Positions 26,435 through 32,938 of a stretch of 42,030 nt of DNA are shown here, one piece after another. The DNA is from a virus. Every line of letters starts with the position of its first letter. The stretch's first letter is position 1. The notes beneath the pieces were generated by a model that saw only the letters and a list, made by a program, of their open reading frames with translations, did no database searches and was not told the DNA's origin. Position numbers and translations under genes: made by a program. The DNA lies in IMG/VR virus record IMGVR_UViG_3300031999_000063, positions 1 through 42,030 of that record; one strand, given 5' to 3'.

Positions 26435-27658
26435 ATGTATTTATCATCAACAGATAAAATCCAAGTTGTATTAAGTGGTGCAATCACTACTGTTCAACTC
26501 CCTTGTGTAGCTTCGTGGCAAGACATCATATCTACTGGTATGACACTTCCACAATCTTCGTCACAAACCAATACCAATAGCACAACCGCAGTTGATTTAG
26601 TAGCAGTACCCGCAGCCTCCACCAATAGACAAGTAGTGCATCTTTCTGTTTACAATGCAGATAGCGTTTCAGCTACTGTAACCATACAAAAAGACGTATC
26701 AGGTACGGATTATATTCTTGTCAAGGCATTACTTCAAGTAGGTGATACATTAGAGTGGAGTAGAGAAGTTGGATGGAAGATATTATCACAATCAACACAA
26801 GAGAGTATTCTTTTCACATCATTTACAGCTAGTGGAACATGGACTAAACGTGAGGGATTAAAACGTGTATTAGTTACTTGTGTAGGAGCTGGTGGTGGTG
26901 GTGGATCTGGAAGACAAGACATAGCCGGCACAAACAGATTTGGTGGTGGTGGTGGTGGTGGTGGTGCAATAGTTTGGCGACAAATTGCTGCATCTGATCT
27001 TACTTCAACTGTAGCTGTTACTGTTGGAGCTGGAGGTACATCAGGCGCAGCTCAAGCTACAATATCAACAAATGGTAATAATGGTGGTAGTGGTGGAAAC
27101 ACTTCTTTTGGTGCTTTAGTCGTAGCTGCTGGTGGATCATTTGGAGGTGGAGGAACATCAGTATCAGGTCCGGCTGGGGCTGGAGGTGCGGTAGCAAGTT
27201 GTACTCCTTCATTAGGCCCATACGCATTAGCTGGATCTGCTGGGGCTGTTGGATCAACAATAAATAATGCACCGGGAGGAGCTGGACTTGGTGGTTCATT
27301 AGCATGTCCTGGTGGTGGTGGAGGAAATGGAATAAATACAGCTAATACATCAGGGACAGCGGCTAATACTGGAGGTACCGTTGTTCAAAATGGAATAGTC
27401 ATAGCCGGTCCAGTATCAGGAGCCTCACCCAATGGAGTAGCAAATCAATCTTTGTTTCTTTCTTTTAGCAATACATTAAACGCTGGTGTTGGCATTGGTA
27501 CCGGAGGAGCTGGCAATGTACCGGCAACAACAACCGGAGGCAATGGTGGTAATTATGGTGCAGGTGCTGGCGGTGGTTCGGGTACACTCAACGGAACATC
27601 ATCAGGTGCGGGCGGTGTTGGTGGAACAGGTCTTTGCATTGTAATGGAAATATATTAA
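26435..27658 (+). CDS. Glycine-rich tail-tip or receptor-binding protein
   Basis: 407 residues. Residues 1-125 form a beta-rich attachment region ('VVHLSVYNADSVSATVTIQKD'). Then 'FTASGTWTKREGLKRVLVTCVGAGGGG' opens a long Gly-rich domain (about 150-400) with runs of Gly, as in phage fibre tips built from polyglycine-II helices, where loop residues determine receptor choice. The C-terminus closes with 'LCIVMEIY'. It starts 1 bp after the fibre gene. Several GGT runs make the gene prone to slippage. Confidence 0.75.
   Translation: MYLSSTDKIQVVLSGAITTVQLPCVASWQDIISTGMTLPQSSSQTNTNSTTAVDLVAVPAASTNRQVVHLSVYNADSVSATVTIQKDVSGTDYILVKALLQVGDTLEWSREVGWKILSQSTQESILFTSFTASGTWTKREGLKRVLVTCVGAGGGGGSGRQDIAGTNRFGGGGGGGGAIVWRQIAASDLTSTVAVTVGAGGTSGAAQATISTNGNNGGSGGNTSFGALVVAAGGSFGGGGTSVSGPAGAGGAVASCTPSLGPYALAGSAGAVGSTINNAPGGAGLGGSLACPGGGGGNGINTANTSGTAANTGGTVVQNGIVIAGPVSGASPNGVANQSLFLSFSNTLNAGVGIGTGGAGNVPATTTGGNGGNYGAGAGGGSGTLNGTSSGAGGVGGTGLCIVMEIY
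26942..26965 (+). repeat. (GGT)8 microsatellite
   Basis: Eight perfect GGT units encode an octaglycine run in the tail-tip protein, with a second shorter GGT run at about 26891-26900. Unit gains or losses keep the frame and change the tip length. Confidence 0.85.
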
Positions 27659-27678
27659 ATCATGACAACGGAAAACAA

Positions 27679-27771
27679 ATGAAACGCCCATTCAATGAGC
27701 CTGATTGGTTCGAGTGGATAGTAATTTTAGTAATATTTTGCTTGGTTCTTTGGTTTTATCATATAAGGTAA
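27679..27771 (+). CDS. 30-residue single-pass membrane peptide
   Basis: ATG 27679 to TAA 27771 encodes a short peptide with one membrane segment ('WIVILVIFCLVLWFY') between a charged N-terminus (MKRPFNEPDWFE) and YHIR. It follows the tail-tip gene by 20 bp. The TAA lies within a GGTAACAT sequence that recurs at 29311 at the other end of the methyltransferase insert. Confidence 0.5.
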   Translation: MKRPFNEPDWFEWIVILVIFCLVLWFYHIR

Positions 27772-27784
27772 CATTCTCCAATCC

Positions 27785-27800
27785 TCCCTATTATTAGGGA
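27785..27800. terminator. Small hairpin after the fibre operon
   Basis: TCCCTA-TTAT-TAGGGA, a 6-bp perfect stem with a 4-nt loop. It lacks a T tract on either strand, so it is at best a weak terminator or part of the mobile cassette border in the 27772-27843 gap. Confidence 0.3.
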
Positions 27801-27829
27801 TATGCGCTATTGTGTTGCGCCAATAAGTA

Positions 27830-28396
27830 GTTATGCGTAATGGCTACCATCCGTCCATCATATAAGTTATCTTACAATCGCCAACAAAACCTTTTTGATA
27901 ATGTAGGCAACCGACAGGAAATCCAAAAGCAAATCCGTGTTTACTTCCACCTCCCATATATACAATCTCTTTCAATCCACCGTAATCAATTACCATTTGT
28001 TGTATCTTATTGCTTTTGAAAGCCTTTGCAATCGGAACAAAAAACACAACATTGTCGGCAACAGAAAATGCTTTTTGAATAAACAAGTCATAAATACTAT
28101 ATGGTGGGTTGGTAATTATCCAATTTACTTTTTTATTCCACTCGAAAAAATCAAGTCCATCGGTTATTTCACATCGGTATTTTTCTTCGTTCTTAAATAA
28201 GTTATAAAAAGCATTTTCACCAGCAGCAGGTTCTAATATTGAGCCTTTTGCATTAAAGTAATTTACAATCCATTCAGCAGTTGTGTTTTTTGTAAATACA
28301 CTATCCGAAGCGGTTGCCTTTTCAGTTTTATTTGGTTTTGTTGGTATTCCTTTTCTACTCATAATTTATCGTTATTTAACCGCATCTACGCATAAC
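27830..28396. repeat. 10-bp inverted repeat bounding the first methyltransferase
   Basis: GTTATGCGTA at 27830-27839 and its exact complement TACGCATAAC at 28387-28396 bracket the gene 27844-28362. Complementary cassette ends of this sort are expected for integron-type cassettes; the sequence differs from the GTTRRRY core at one position. Confidence 0.6.
27844..28362 (-). CDS. N6-adenine DNA methyltransferase-like protein (NPPY)
   Basis: 172 residues. 'GSILEPAAGENAFYNLF' is an AdoMet-binding motif I (EPAAG) and 'WIITNPPYS' is the catalytic NPPY motif, in the order I then IV, so it resembles a gamma-type amino-methyltransferase. It is short and has no evident target-recognition domain, so specificity, or activity at all, is uncertain. 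It is the downstream gene of a two-gene insert on the - strand that splits rightward fibre genes from a leftward operon. It is bounded by complementary 10-bp ends. Confidence 0.75.
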   Translation of the reverse strand: MSRKGIPTKPNKTEKATASDSVFTKNTTAEWIVNYFNAKGSILEPAAGENAFYNLFKNEEKYRCEITDGLDFFEWNKKVNWIITNPPYSIYDLFIQKAFSVADNVVFFVPIAKAFKSNKIQQMVIDYGGLKEIVYMGGGSKHGFAFGFPVGCLHYQKGFVGDCKITYMMDGW

Positions 28397-28521
28397 ACGT
28401 TCTTTGCAAAAGTGGGGCTTTGTGGTTTATTAAACATTTGTACTACTATTAAACTGTGTGGGTAAATTGAACATTTGTGCCTTGAAATCCCCACCTTCGC
28501 AAAGCACCATACGTTACAGGC
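28389..28521 (-). repeat. attC-like imperfect palindrome between the two methyltransferases
   Basis: Fills most of the 216-bp gap 28363-28578. Nested complementary boxes occur in order: TAAC (28393-28396) with GTTA (28513-28516); CTTTGC (28402-28407) with GCAAAG (28499-28504); GTGGGG (28412-28417) with CCCCAC (28489-28494), separated by unpaired spacers, with a loop of about 70 nt. Two paired box sets, an unpaired spacer and a large terminal loop match the plan of integron attC sites. The core bases do not match the consensus exactly. Confidence 0.5.
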
Positions 28522-28554
28522 AATAATTTTTTTAATGTTTTTTTGCCCACGCAC

Positions 28555-28585
28555 ATTTTTAATAATAATTTTTTAAAATCAAAAT
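28555..28585. repeat. 31-bp perfect inverted repeat, left copy
   Basis: A 31-bp AT-rich sequence (begins ATTTTTAATAATAATT, ends AAAATCAAAAT) whose exact reverse complement is at 29237-29267. It overlaps the stop end of the second methyltransferase gene. A further block (AAAAAAACATTAAAAAAATTA) is also inverted-repeated outside it (about 28523-28543 and 29283-29304). Confidence 0.9.
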
Positions 28586-29238
28586 AAAAAGGTTTGTAGC
28601 CGTTCCTTACTTGCATCTGCTATATCGGTGTTCAGTTCAAAGCAAATGCAATTCCTGTTTAGGTTTTTACAAGCAACGCCTGTTGAACCACTACCTCCGA
28701 ATAAGTCAATCACCAAATCACCTTCTTTGCTAAACCCCTTCAAAATATGTTCTATCAGTTCAATCGGCTTTTGCGCTCCGTGTATCTTATCGCTATCGTG
28801 TTTTACTTTCAAAACGCTTGGCAAGTGAGTTACTCCTTCTGTCTTTTGAAATCCGTAGGTGCTTTGGTTTGCATATAAAATCAATTCGTGCTGTTTCCTA
28901 ATCGGGTTTCCCATTCCAATTTTTTGCTTATCCCAAATCAGCAGTTGAATATTTTGCCAGTCATAAAAAACCGAAAACAGCACAGGGTAAAAATTGTCAT
29001 TGCAAAATATAAAAACCCTGCCATCAGGTTTCAGCACTCTTTCAAGTTCCTTTTTTACAAACCTAAAATATCCTTCCTGTATTGATAGGTCAGCAAGGTT
29101 TTTAAATTTCTTTCTGCCAAATGAAGTAATCACAGGCGTTGAGTATGGCGGGTCAGTTATTAAAATGTCCACCGAGTTTGATGCCAATGATTTTAAACCA
29201 TCCAAGCAATCTTCATTTCGTATCTCTATCATAAGCAT
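28579..29238 (-). CDS. Beta-class DNA methyltransferase (DPPY)
   Basis: 219 residues. Near the N-terminus 'DILITDPPYS' is the catalytic motif IV; near the C-terminus 'GDLVIDLFGGSGSTGVA' is AdoMet motif I, after 'HGAQKPIELIEHIL' (motif X). The order IV-X-I defines the beta class, which methylates adenine N6 or cytosine N4. Start ATG 29238 (MLMIEI); ATG 29232 is also possible. The gene has 31-bp perfect inverted repeats at its two ends, the left one overlapping its last codons. No partner endonuclease is present, so it probably protects phage DNA. Confidence 0.85.
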   Translation of the reverse strand: MLMIEIRNEDCLDGLKSLASNSVDILITDPPYSTPVITSFGRKKFKNLADLSIQEGYFRFVKKELERVLKPDGRVFIFCNDNFYPVLFSVFYDWQNIQLLIWDKQKIGMGNPIRKQHELILYANQSTYGFQKTEGVTHLPSVLKVKHDSDKIHGAQKPIELIEHILKGFSKEGDLVIDLFGGSGSTGVACKNLNRNCICFELNTDIADASKERLQTFLF

Positions 29239-29267
29239 TTTGATTTTAAAAAATTATTATTAAAAAT
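29237..29267. repeat. 31-bp perfect inverted repeat, right copy
   Basis: Exact reverse complement of 28555-28585. It covers the region just upstream of the methyltransferase start and so could also contain its promoter; no TAnnTTTG element is visible in it. Confidence 0.9.
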
Positions 29268-29308
29268 TTCCTCCCCTTTAAGAAAAAAAACATTAAAAAA
29301 ATTACAGA

Positions 29309-29398
29309 CAGGTAACATAGGGTTTGAAGAAATAAAAAAATCTTTTCTCATTTTTATTTTGGTATTTTTTTACTTCTCAAACCCTCGTCCGTTACCTG
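29309..29398 (-). repeat. attC-like imperfect palindrome upstream of the methyltransferase
   Basis: CAGGTAAC (29309-29316) pairs with GTTACCTG (29391-29398); AGGGTTTGA (29319-29327) pairs with TCAAACCCT (29377-29385). The spacers between the boxes are 2 and 5 nt, an asymmetric bulge, and the loop is an AT-rich 49 nt. The layout resembles the R and L boxes of an integron attC site. The stop codon of the next leftward gene lies in its outer box. Confidence 0.55.
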
Positions 29399-29583
29399 CA
29401 ACTGCTGACCTGCTCCAAATCTGCATTCGACCAATCATCAGGGTAAACTGTGTGTGAGATTCCTTTAGCGGGCTTGTGCGAAGGCTTAACCTTCATTAGC
29501 CACATTGTTTCCTTAGCATCGCTAACATCCTTTACAAGAGCCTTGTTAACGGTCATTCGATTCCATTTGGTTGTGTGGTTCAT
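29392..29583 (-). CDS. Hypothetical protein, possibly truncated at its 3' end
   Basis: 63 residues, unknown, basic, with 'HTVYPDDWSNADLEQ' near the end. The ATG overlaps the upstream stop (ATGA). Its TAA stop lies within the CAGGTAAC box of the attC-like element, so the insertion may have supplied the stop and replaced the original C-terminus. Confidence 0.55.
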   Translation of the reverse strand: MNHTTKWNRMTVNKALVKDVSDAKETMWLMKVKPSHKPAKGISHTVYPDDWSNADLEQVSSCR

Positions 29584-29726
29584 TGATTAAGTTTTATCAT
29601 CTGTTCGACTGTTTCTTTGAGAATCTTGATGGCTGAATCTGTATTGCTATCTAACCACCTATCATCTTTTGTAGGAATTTCAATCTCAATCTCCCTTCCT
29701 CCGTGTACTACTTTTATCTTAAACAT
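29580..29726 (-). CDS. Small hypothetical protein (48 residues)
   Basis: ATG 29726 to TGA 29580 encodes MFKIKVVHGGREIEIEIP and a C-terminal amphipathic helix ending IKLNQ. A short beta hairpin followed by a helix is likely. Overlap of its stop with the next ATG supports translation. Confidence 0.55.
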   Translation of the reverse strand: MFKIKVVHGGREIEIEIPTKDDRWLDSNTDSAIKILKETVEQMIKLNQ

Positions 29727-29771
29727 CTTAATTTATTTTTATGTTACTACCCACTCATGCAGGCGTGTACC

Positions 29772-29999
29772 TTATACAATTTCCTCCATCACTTCATATC
29801 CAAGGAATATCAACCTATTCCTATCATGCTCATTGGTTAGCCTGTACAGATATTTCTTAGCAAATCTTGGATCAGAGCAAAAGTAAGGTGTTAAGTGATC
29901 TACCCACCCTGCGAAATACGGGCGAGTCTTTTCTCTAACAGAAAGAATATGTCTTCCTGTGGTTGTTCCACCTGTGGTGGGGATTGCGGTTTCTTGCAT
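29772..29999 (-). CDS. Hypothetical protein
   Basis: 75 residues. The C-terminal two thirds ('RPYFAGWVDHLTPYF', 'FAKKYLYRLTNEHDRNRL') look like real protein; the N-terminus is Thr/Gly rich. It overlaps the upstream gene by 100 bp in another frame, unusually long, so either its real start is downstream or the upstream gene ends differently. Confidence 0.5.
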   Translation of the reverse strand: MQETAIPTTGGTTTGRHILSVREKTRPYFAGWVDHLTPYFCSDPRFAKKYLYRLTNEHDRNRLIFLGYEVMEEIV

Positions 30000-30271
30000 G
30001 GTTGTATAATTGGTTGTTCTTGCGTGTGTAGAGGGAGTCCACTACACCACCTACACCACCTCACGCTTACTACCTCGGCAGGCTTTCTCTCTGGTGCATA
30101 GATGCAGTGAATGTACTCGCAGTCGCCACAATTGCACTTGCCTTTAAGCACAGTCTCAGTAAAGAATCTAGACTGAAATCTTTGCAGTCTGCTCCCTGAC
30201 CTTGCTATGACTAGGCTACGGGCTTTGGTGCGTGCTGCCCTGAGGGTGGGTGCTATATAAGTGTCGTACAT
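29900..30271 (-). CDS. Cysteine-rich, probable zinc-binding protein
   Basis: 123 residues from ATG 30271 (MYDTYIAPTLRAARTKAR). 'CNCGDCEYIHC' followed by 'WCRWCSG' places six cysteines as in a zinc ribbon, after a basic N-terminus. The C-terminus is Pro/Gln rich. It overlaps the upstream gene by 19 bp. An upstream start at 30433 would run entirely through the preceding gene and is not preferred. Confidence 0.5.
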   Translation of the reverse strand: MYDTYIAPTLRAARTKARSLVIARSGSRLQRFQSRFFTETVLKGKCNCGDCEYIHCIYAPERKPAEVVSVRWCRWCSGLPLHTQEQPIIQPCKKPQSPPQVEQPQEDIFFLLEKRLARISQGG

Positions 30272-30540
30272 ATTAGTTCTGTTATGGTATCCTTCATCAC
30301 TTCGGTATCGGTAAACATATACGAAGCATACCATCCTATCTCTGAGCTTGCATGGATGTGTCCACACCGGCATTGTACTCCGAGTACCTTGTTTGGAAAC
30401 CGTAAGCCTATGTCGTATAGGTTGTGATTGCATTTGCAGGGTGCAGGCTTGATAGCTAGTAAGTCAAAGGTATCACCTTGTAGGAAGCGTTTGTCTGCTT
30501 GGTCCTTGATGGCGGTTATAGATGGTCGGATACAGATCAT
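30253..30540 (-). CDS. Zinc-ribbon-like hypothetical protein
   Basis: 95 residues. 'PCKCNHNLYDIG' and 'GVQCRCGHIH' contribute paired Cys/His, like a small zinc ribbon; the rest is mixed alpha/beta. ATG overlaps the stop of the gene above (ATGA). Function unknown. Confidence 0.55.
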   Translation of the reverse strand: MICIRPSITAIKDQADKRFLQGDTFDLLAIKPAPCKCNHNLYDIGLRFPNKVLGVQCRCGHIHASSEIGWYASYMFTDTEVMKDTITELICTTLI

Positions 30541-30740
30541 GGTTCAATTATATATTTTAAATTTCCTTGTAATGTGATGACCTTCTTAGCGCGTGGTCCT
30601 ACGCCTTTCTTAGCAGTTAGCCATGTGTGGTAGTCATCGTACATGGATGTGCCTGGAATAAGTTTACTTCTAGTGAACCGTGTTCCTTGTTCTGATATGA
30701 ATAGGATTGGGTTGCTTTTGCTTAGTAGTGTCTCTATCAT
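30537..30740 (-). CDS. Hypothetical protein
   Basis: 67 residues, basic, unknown. The C-terminus 'GPRAKKVITLQGNLKYIIEP' resembles the same region of the protein encoded upstream ('AKKLMKVITRQGDRYN'), suggesting the two may be distant duplicates. Coupled by ATGA overlaps on both sides. Confidence 0.55.
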   Translation of the reverse strand: MIETLLSKSNPILFISEQGTRFTRSKLIPGTSMYDDYHTWLTAKKGVGPRAKKVITLQGNLKYIIEP

Positions 30741-31021
30741 ACGTTGTCTGTGTTATAACATACATTAACACTATCCACCAAATAACTGAACACGATCTGT
30801 CCATCAAAATTATACCCATTGTACCGGTCACCTTGCCTTGTGATGACCTTCATTAGCTTCTTAGCATGAAACTCGCTTGCCTTACTGTGCTTGAGCTCTG
30901 TGCTTACAGTGAATGTGAGGGGTGACTGTGAATAGGCTTCGGTGATGCTTAGTATGGTTCCTACGGATGGTTCTGTTTCCTTGTTCCACGTCCAAGCGTT
31001 GTCTGTTAATGGTTTTCTCAT
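30737..31021 (-). CDS. Hypothetical protein, first gene of a leftward operon
   Basis: 94 residues, unknown. A beta-rich middle ('GTILSITEAYSQSPLTFTVSTE') precedes 'AKKLMKVITRQGDRYNGYN'. The start is 7 bp downstream of a strong promoter -7 element, so translation would be from a nearly leaderless message. Confidence 0.6.
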   Translation of the reverse strand: MRKPLTDNAWTWNKETEPSVGTILSITEAYSQSPLTFTVSTELKHSKASEFHAKKLMKVITRQGDRYNGYNFDGQIVFSYLVDSVNVCYNTDNV

Positions 31022-31028
31022 TAGATTG

Positions 31029-31058
31029 CAAATGTAGTTATTAATAGTACTTATGCAA
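31029..31058 (-). promoter_or_regulatory. Bacteroidota-type promoter, TTG-N19-TACATTTG
   Basis: TTG (31058-31056) and TACATTTG (31036-31029) on the - strand, 19 bp apart, 7 bp before the ATG at 31021. It likely drives the genes from 31021 down to 29392. Confidence 0.75.
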
Positions 31059-31075
31059 GTACCTTGTTGTGTGTA

Positions 31076-31192
31076 TTACTCACTTGGTTGATTCTCTAGG
31101 TTATATATTACTAACCTTGTTGTACTGAGGCTTGCTCCCGTCCATCCTTGTATGATGTGGTTGAGCCAAGCGTGAATGCTTAGGGTGGTCAT
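31076..31192 (-). CDS. Small hypothetical protein (38 residues)
   Basis: ATG 31192 to TAA 31076 (MTTLSIHAWLNHIIQGWTG...). The ATG overlaps the preceding stop (ATGA). It is last in its run before the 31029-31058 promoter. Little can be said beyond the coupling. Confidence 0.4.
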   Translation of the reverse strand: MTTLSIHAWLNHIIQGWTGASLSTTRLVIYNLENQPSE

Positions 31193-31347
31193 AGCTTATT
31201 GTTGTTTCGCCATATTTTAATAGCTTCCGTCATTGTATAAAACATAAATCTAGTGCCATTAATATTAATACATCCATTCAAATATTTGTGTGCCCATATT
31301 CTCTTTCTAATTTTACGCGATATGATGGGCGTATTAAACATATCCAT
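31189..31347 (-). CDS. Small basic hypothetical protein (52 residues)
   Basis: ATG 31347 (or 31341) to TGA 31189 encodes a Lys/Arg/Trp-rich protein ('ISRKIRKRIWAHKYLNG', 'MTEAIKIWRNNNKL'). A small nucleic-acid-binding or host-interaction protein is possible. The start is 1 bp beyond the stop of the preceding gene. Confidence 0.5.
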   Translation of the reverse strand: MDMFNTPIISRKIRKRIWAHKYLNGCININGTRFMFYTMTEAIKIWRNNNKL

Positions 31348-31348
31348 G

Positions 31349-31675
31349 TTAGTATTCCATTAGTTGCATGAACGATATTACATACTTATGTTTGCCTACC
31401 GGAGTTGCTATGATTTGCGTTCCTTGATAACAGTCAGGTAAATTATTTTCAACATAATTGCAGAAGTTTTGAACTCCTTTTGTTTTGGTTTCGGCATTAG
31501 ATAGAATCATTTGTAAATCTGAATCGAATCCATCTTCTTTTGCCTTGTCGCTAAGATACTCCTTGCCATTGCTTCCATTTAAGTCTTGATCGAAAGAAAA
31601 GTCTTTGAATTTCTCTGCGATGTTCTCTTGGGTGACTACTATCACCTCTAAGATGTTGTTTTTATTTGTGCTCAT
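31349..31675 (-). CDS. Hypothetical acidic protein
   Basis: 108 residues, acidic, unknown. 'IAEKFKDFSFDQDLNGSNGKEYLSDKAKEDG' suggests a helical N-terminal half and 'GTQIIATPVGKHKYVISF' a beta-rich end. Packed 1 bp from the upstream gene. Confidence 0.6.
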   Translation of the reverse strand: MSTNKNNILEVIVVTQENIAEKFKDFSFDQDLNGSNGKEYLSDKAKEDGFDSDLQMILSNAETKTKGVQNFCNYVENNLPDCYQGTQIIATPVGKHKYVISFMQLMEY

Positions 31676-31676
31676 G

Positions 31677-31907
31677 TTAGTATATATAAGTTAAGTTTAA
31701 GTTTACAATAATTGTGCATTTTACTCCCATGCGGTCCACCTTGCAATGGGCGGTGCCGTTCCACTTCTGAATGTCCAGGCTTTCAATGGTTACGTCTTCA
31801 TCAAAATGATATTCGAGCGCGTGGTGTAATCTTTCCTTGATGTCATCACCCATCCGGAGTACGCCAATATTCGGCTCGTCTTGGGCTGTTATTAGGTAGT
31901 GTGTCAT
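31677..31907 (-). CDS. Hypothetical protein
   Basis: 76 residues, unknown. Alternating strand/helix pattern ('HYLITAQDEPNIGVLRMGDD', 'KCTIIVNLNLTYIY'). Its ATG overlaps the stop of the gene above. Confidence 0.55.
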   Translation of the reverse strand: MTHYLITAQDEPNIGVLRMGDDIKERLHHALEYHFDEDVTIESLDIQKWNGTAHCKVDRMGVKCTIIVNLNLTYIY

Positions 31908-32089
31908 GGCTTTAGATAAATTAATACTATCCTACTTGTGTTTCCATCGGTTTCAACCTTGTATATGCAATTCTGTATTAGTGCATACGTGTTACCATTA
32001 CCTAGGATTATCTCCCTACCTTGTCCGAAATATTCGGAGTGTCCGTTATCTACCTTGTAGAAACTGACGTTCTTGCGTGTGTTGTTCAT
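31904..32089 (-). CDS. Hypothetical protein
   Basis: 61 residues, unknown and probably all-beta ('VSFYKVDNGHSEYFGQG', 'CIYKVETDGNTSRIVLI'). Both ends overlap neighbours by 4 bp (ATGA), so it is translationally coupled. Confidence 0.55.
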   Translation of the reverse strand: MNNTRKNVSFYKVDNGHSEYFGQGREIILGNGNTYALIQNCIYKVETDGNTSRIVLIYLKP

Positions 32090-32229
32090 TTACTTGCTTT
32101 GTTTCTCAATGAACATCTTAGCTTCTGTAATCTCATCCACAATGCAGCTCTCTGCACGGATTTGTTGGGGCTGTTCAGCACGGATGTTATTACCTTGCTT
32201 ACTCGTTGGGGTGTGTATTCCTTGTTCAT
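32086..32229 (-). CDS. Small basic hypothetical protein; competing frame present
   Basis: 47 residues from ATG 32229 to TGA 32086, with ATGA overlaps at both ends supporting this frame. However, the -1 frame over the 3' half reads through 'IRAEQPQQIRAESCIVDE' and 'EAKMFIEKQSK', more protein-like than the ATG frame, and ends at a TAA 1 bp before the next ATG. Either the ORF is frameshifted or a programmed shift occurs near 32200. Confidence 0.4.
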   Translation of the reverse strand: MNKEYTPQRVSKVITSVLNSPNKSVQRAALWMRLQKLRCSLRNKASK

Positions 32230-32402
32230 GCGGTTTCCTTGTTTAGCATTATTAATATTTCATTGAATCTTGAGAGCTTTACAGCGCGTTCGCGTTCTAT
32301 ATCCTGATCGCGTTGCCCTACTATGTAGGTTCCAAGTCTTGGGCTGTTTAGTTCTCTTTGGAGCTTATGCAGTTCCTTGAGGTGTGCTTGGTAGGTTTTC
32401 AT
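32226..32402 (-). CDS. Small helical protein (58 residues)
   Basis: ATG 32402 to TGA 32226. A heptad-like, charged helical sequence ('HLKELHKLQRELNSP', 'DIERERAVKLSRFNEIL') suggests a short coiled-coil hairpin. ATGA overlaps at both ends. Confidence 0.6.
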   Translation of the reverse strand: MKTYQAHLKELHKLQRELNSPRLGTYIVGQRDQDIERERAVKLSRFNEILIMLNKETA

Positions 32403-32926
32403 AACTTTCTGTTGTTTCTTAGGTTTAATAATTCTTGAATTGAGTTTAATATCGTGGTTTCTGTGCTTGGGTTCTGCTGTTCCTCTTCCTCTTCAATTCC
32501 TCTCTTTAAGAATGCCTCCAATGAATCAAAACTATCCGCGTTCAATGGTATTACTGTGGTCCTCCCTCCGAATGAGATGGTAATATCGTGCACCTCATCC
32601 GCGTATTCGCAATCGTCTTGTAAGAATTCTCCAACTACTTTGTTAGCGTTATCTATGAATTCAACGAGTGTTACCGGTTCCACTTGATCTGAATACATAG
32701 GTAAATCTACTCTGTTCTCTGCTGTGAAATTATGCTCTTGCTCCTCATTCATTACTATCTGTACCTTGTATAATGGATTCATTAGTGCCTTCAATACTGT
32801 AATATCAAAGTTTAAGAAATTAGCTTCTTGCGTGTCTAAGTACTTGGACCTTGCCGCCTCTTGTAGTACGTTTAATGAGGTGGTAATTATTTCCTTTTGT
32901 TGGGTTGGTATTGTTATTGTTTTCAT
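32399..32926 (-). CDS. Hypothetical acidic protein
   Basis: 175 residues, strongly acidic, unknown. It has an N-terminal helical half ('SLNVLQEAARSKYLDTQEANF'), a beta-rich part near 110-125 ('HDITISFGGRTTVIPL') and a run of Glu (EEEEEQQ) near 143. Acidic early proteins of phages often mimic DNA or bind host proteins; that is speculation here. Confidence 0.6.
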   Translation of the reverse strand: MKTITIPTQQKEIITTSLNVLQEAARSKYLDTQEANFLNFDITVLKALMNPLYKVQIVMNEEQEHNFTAENRVDLPMYSDQVEPVTLVEFIDNANKVVGEFLQDDCEYADEVHDITISFGGRTTVIPLNADSFDSLEAFLKRGIEEEEEQQNPSTETTILNSIQELLNLRNNRKL

Positions 32927-32938
32927 TTGTTTTATATT

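Noticed and set aside
25036-27658. Diversity-generating retroelement acting on the fibre genes
   Set aside because: No reverse transcriptase and no template repeat are visible in the window.
28372-28554. A 60-residue - strand open frame between the two methyltransferases
   Set aside because: It runs through the attC-like palindrome and has no start context or protein-like composition.
31036-31075. tRNA or other structured RNA in small gaps
   Set aside because: No cloverleaf or conserved tRNA loop sequences were found in any gap I read.
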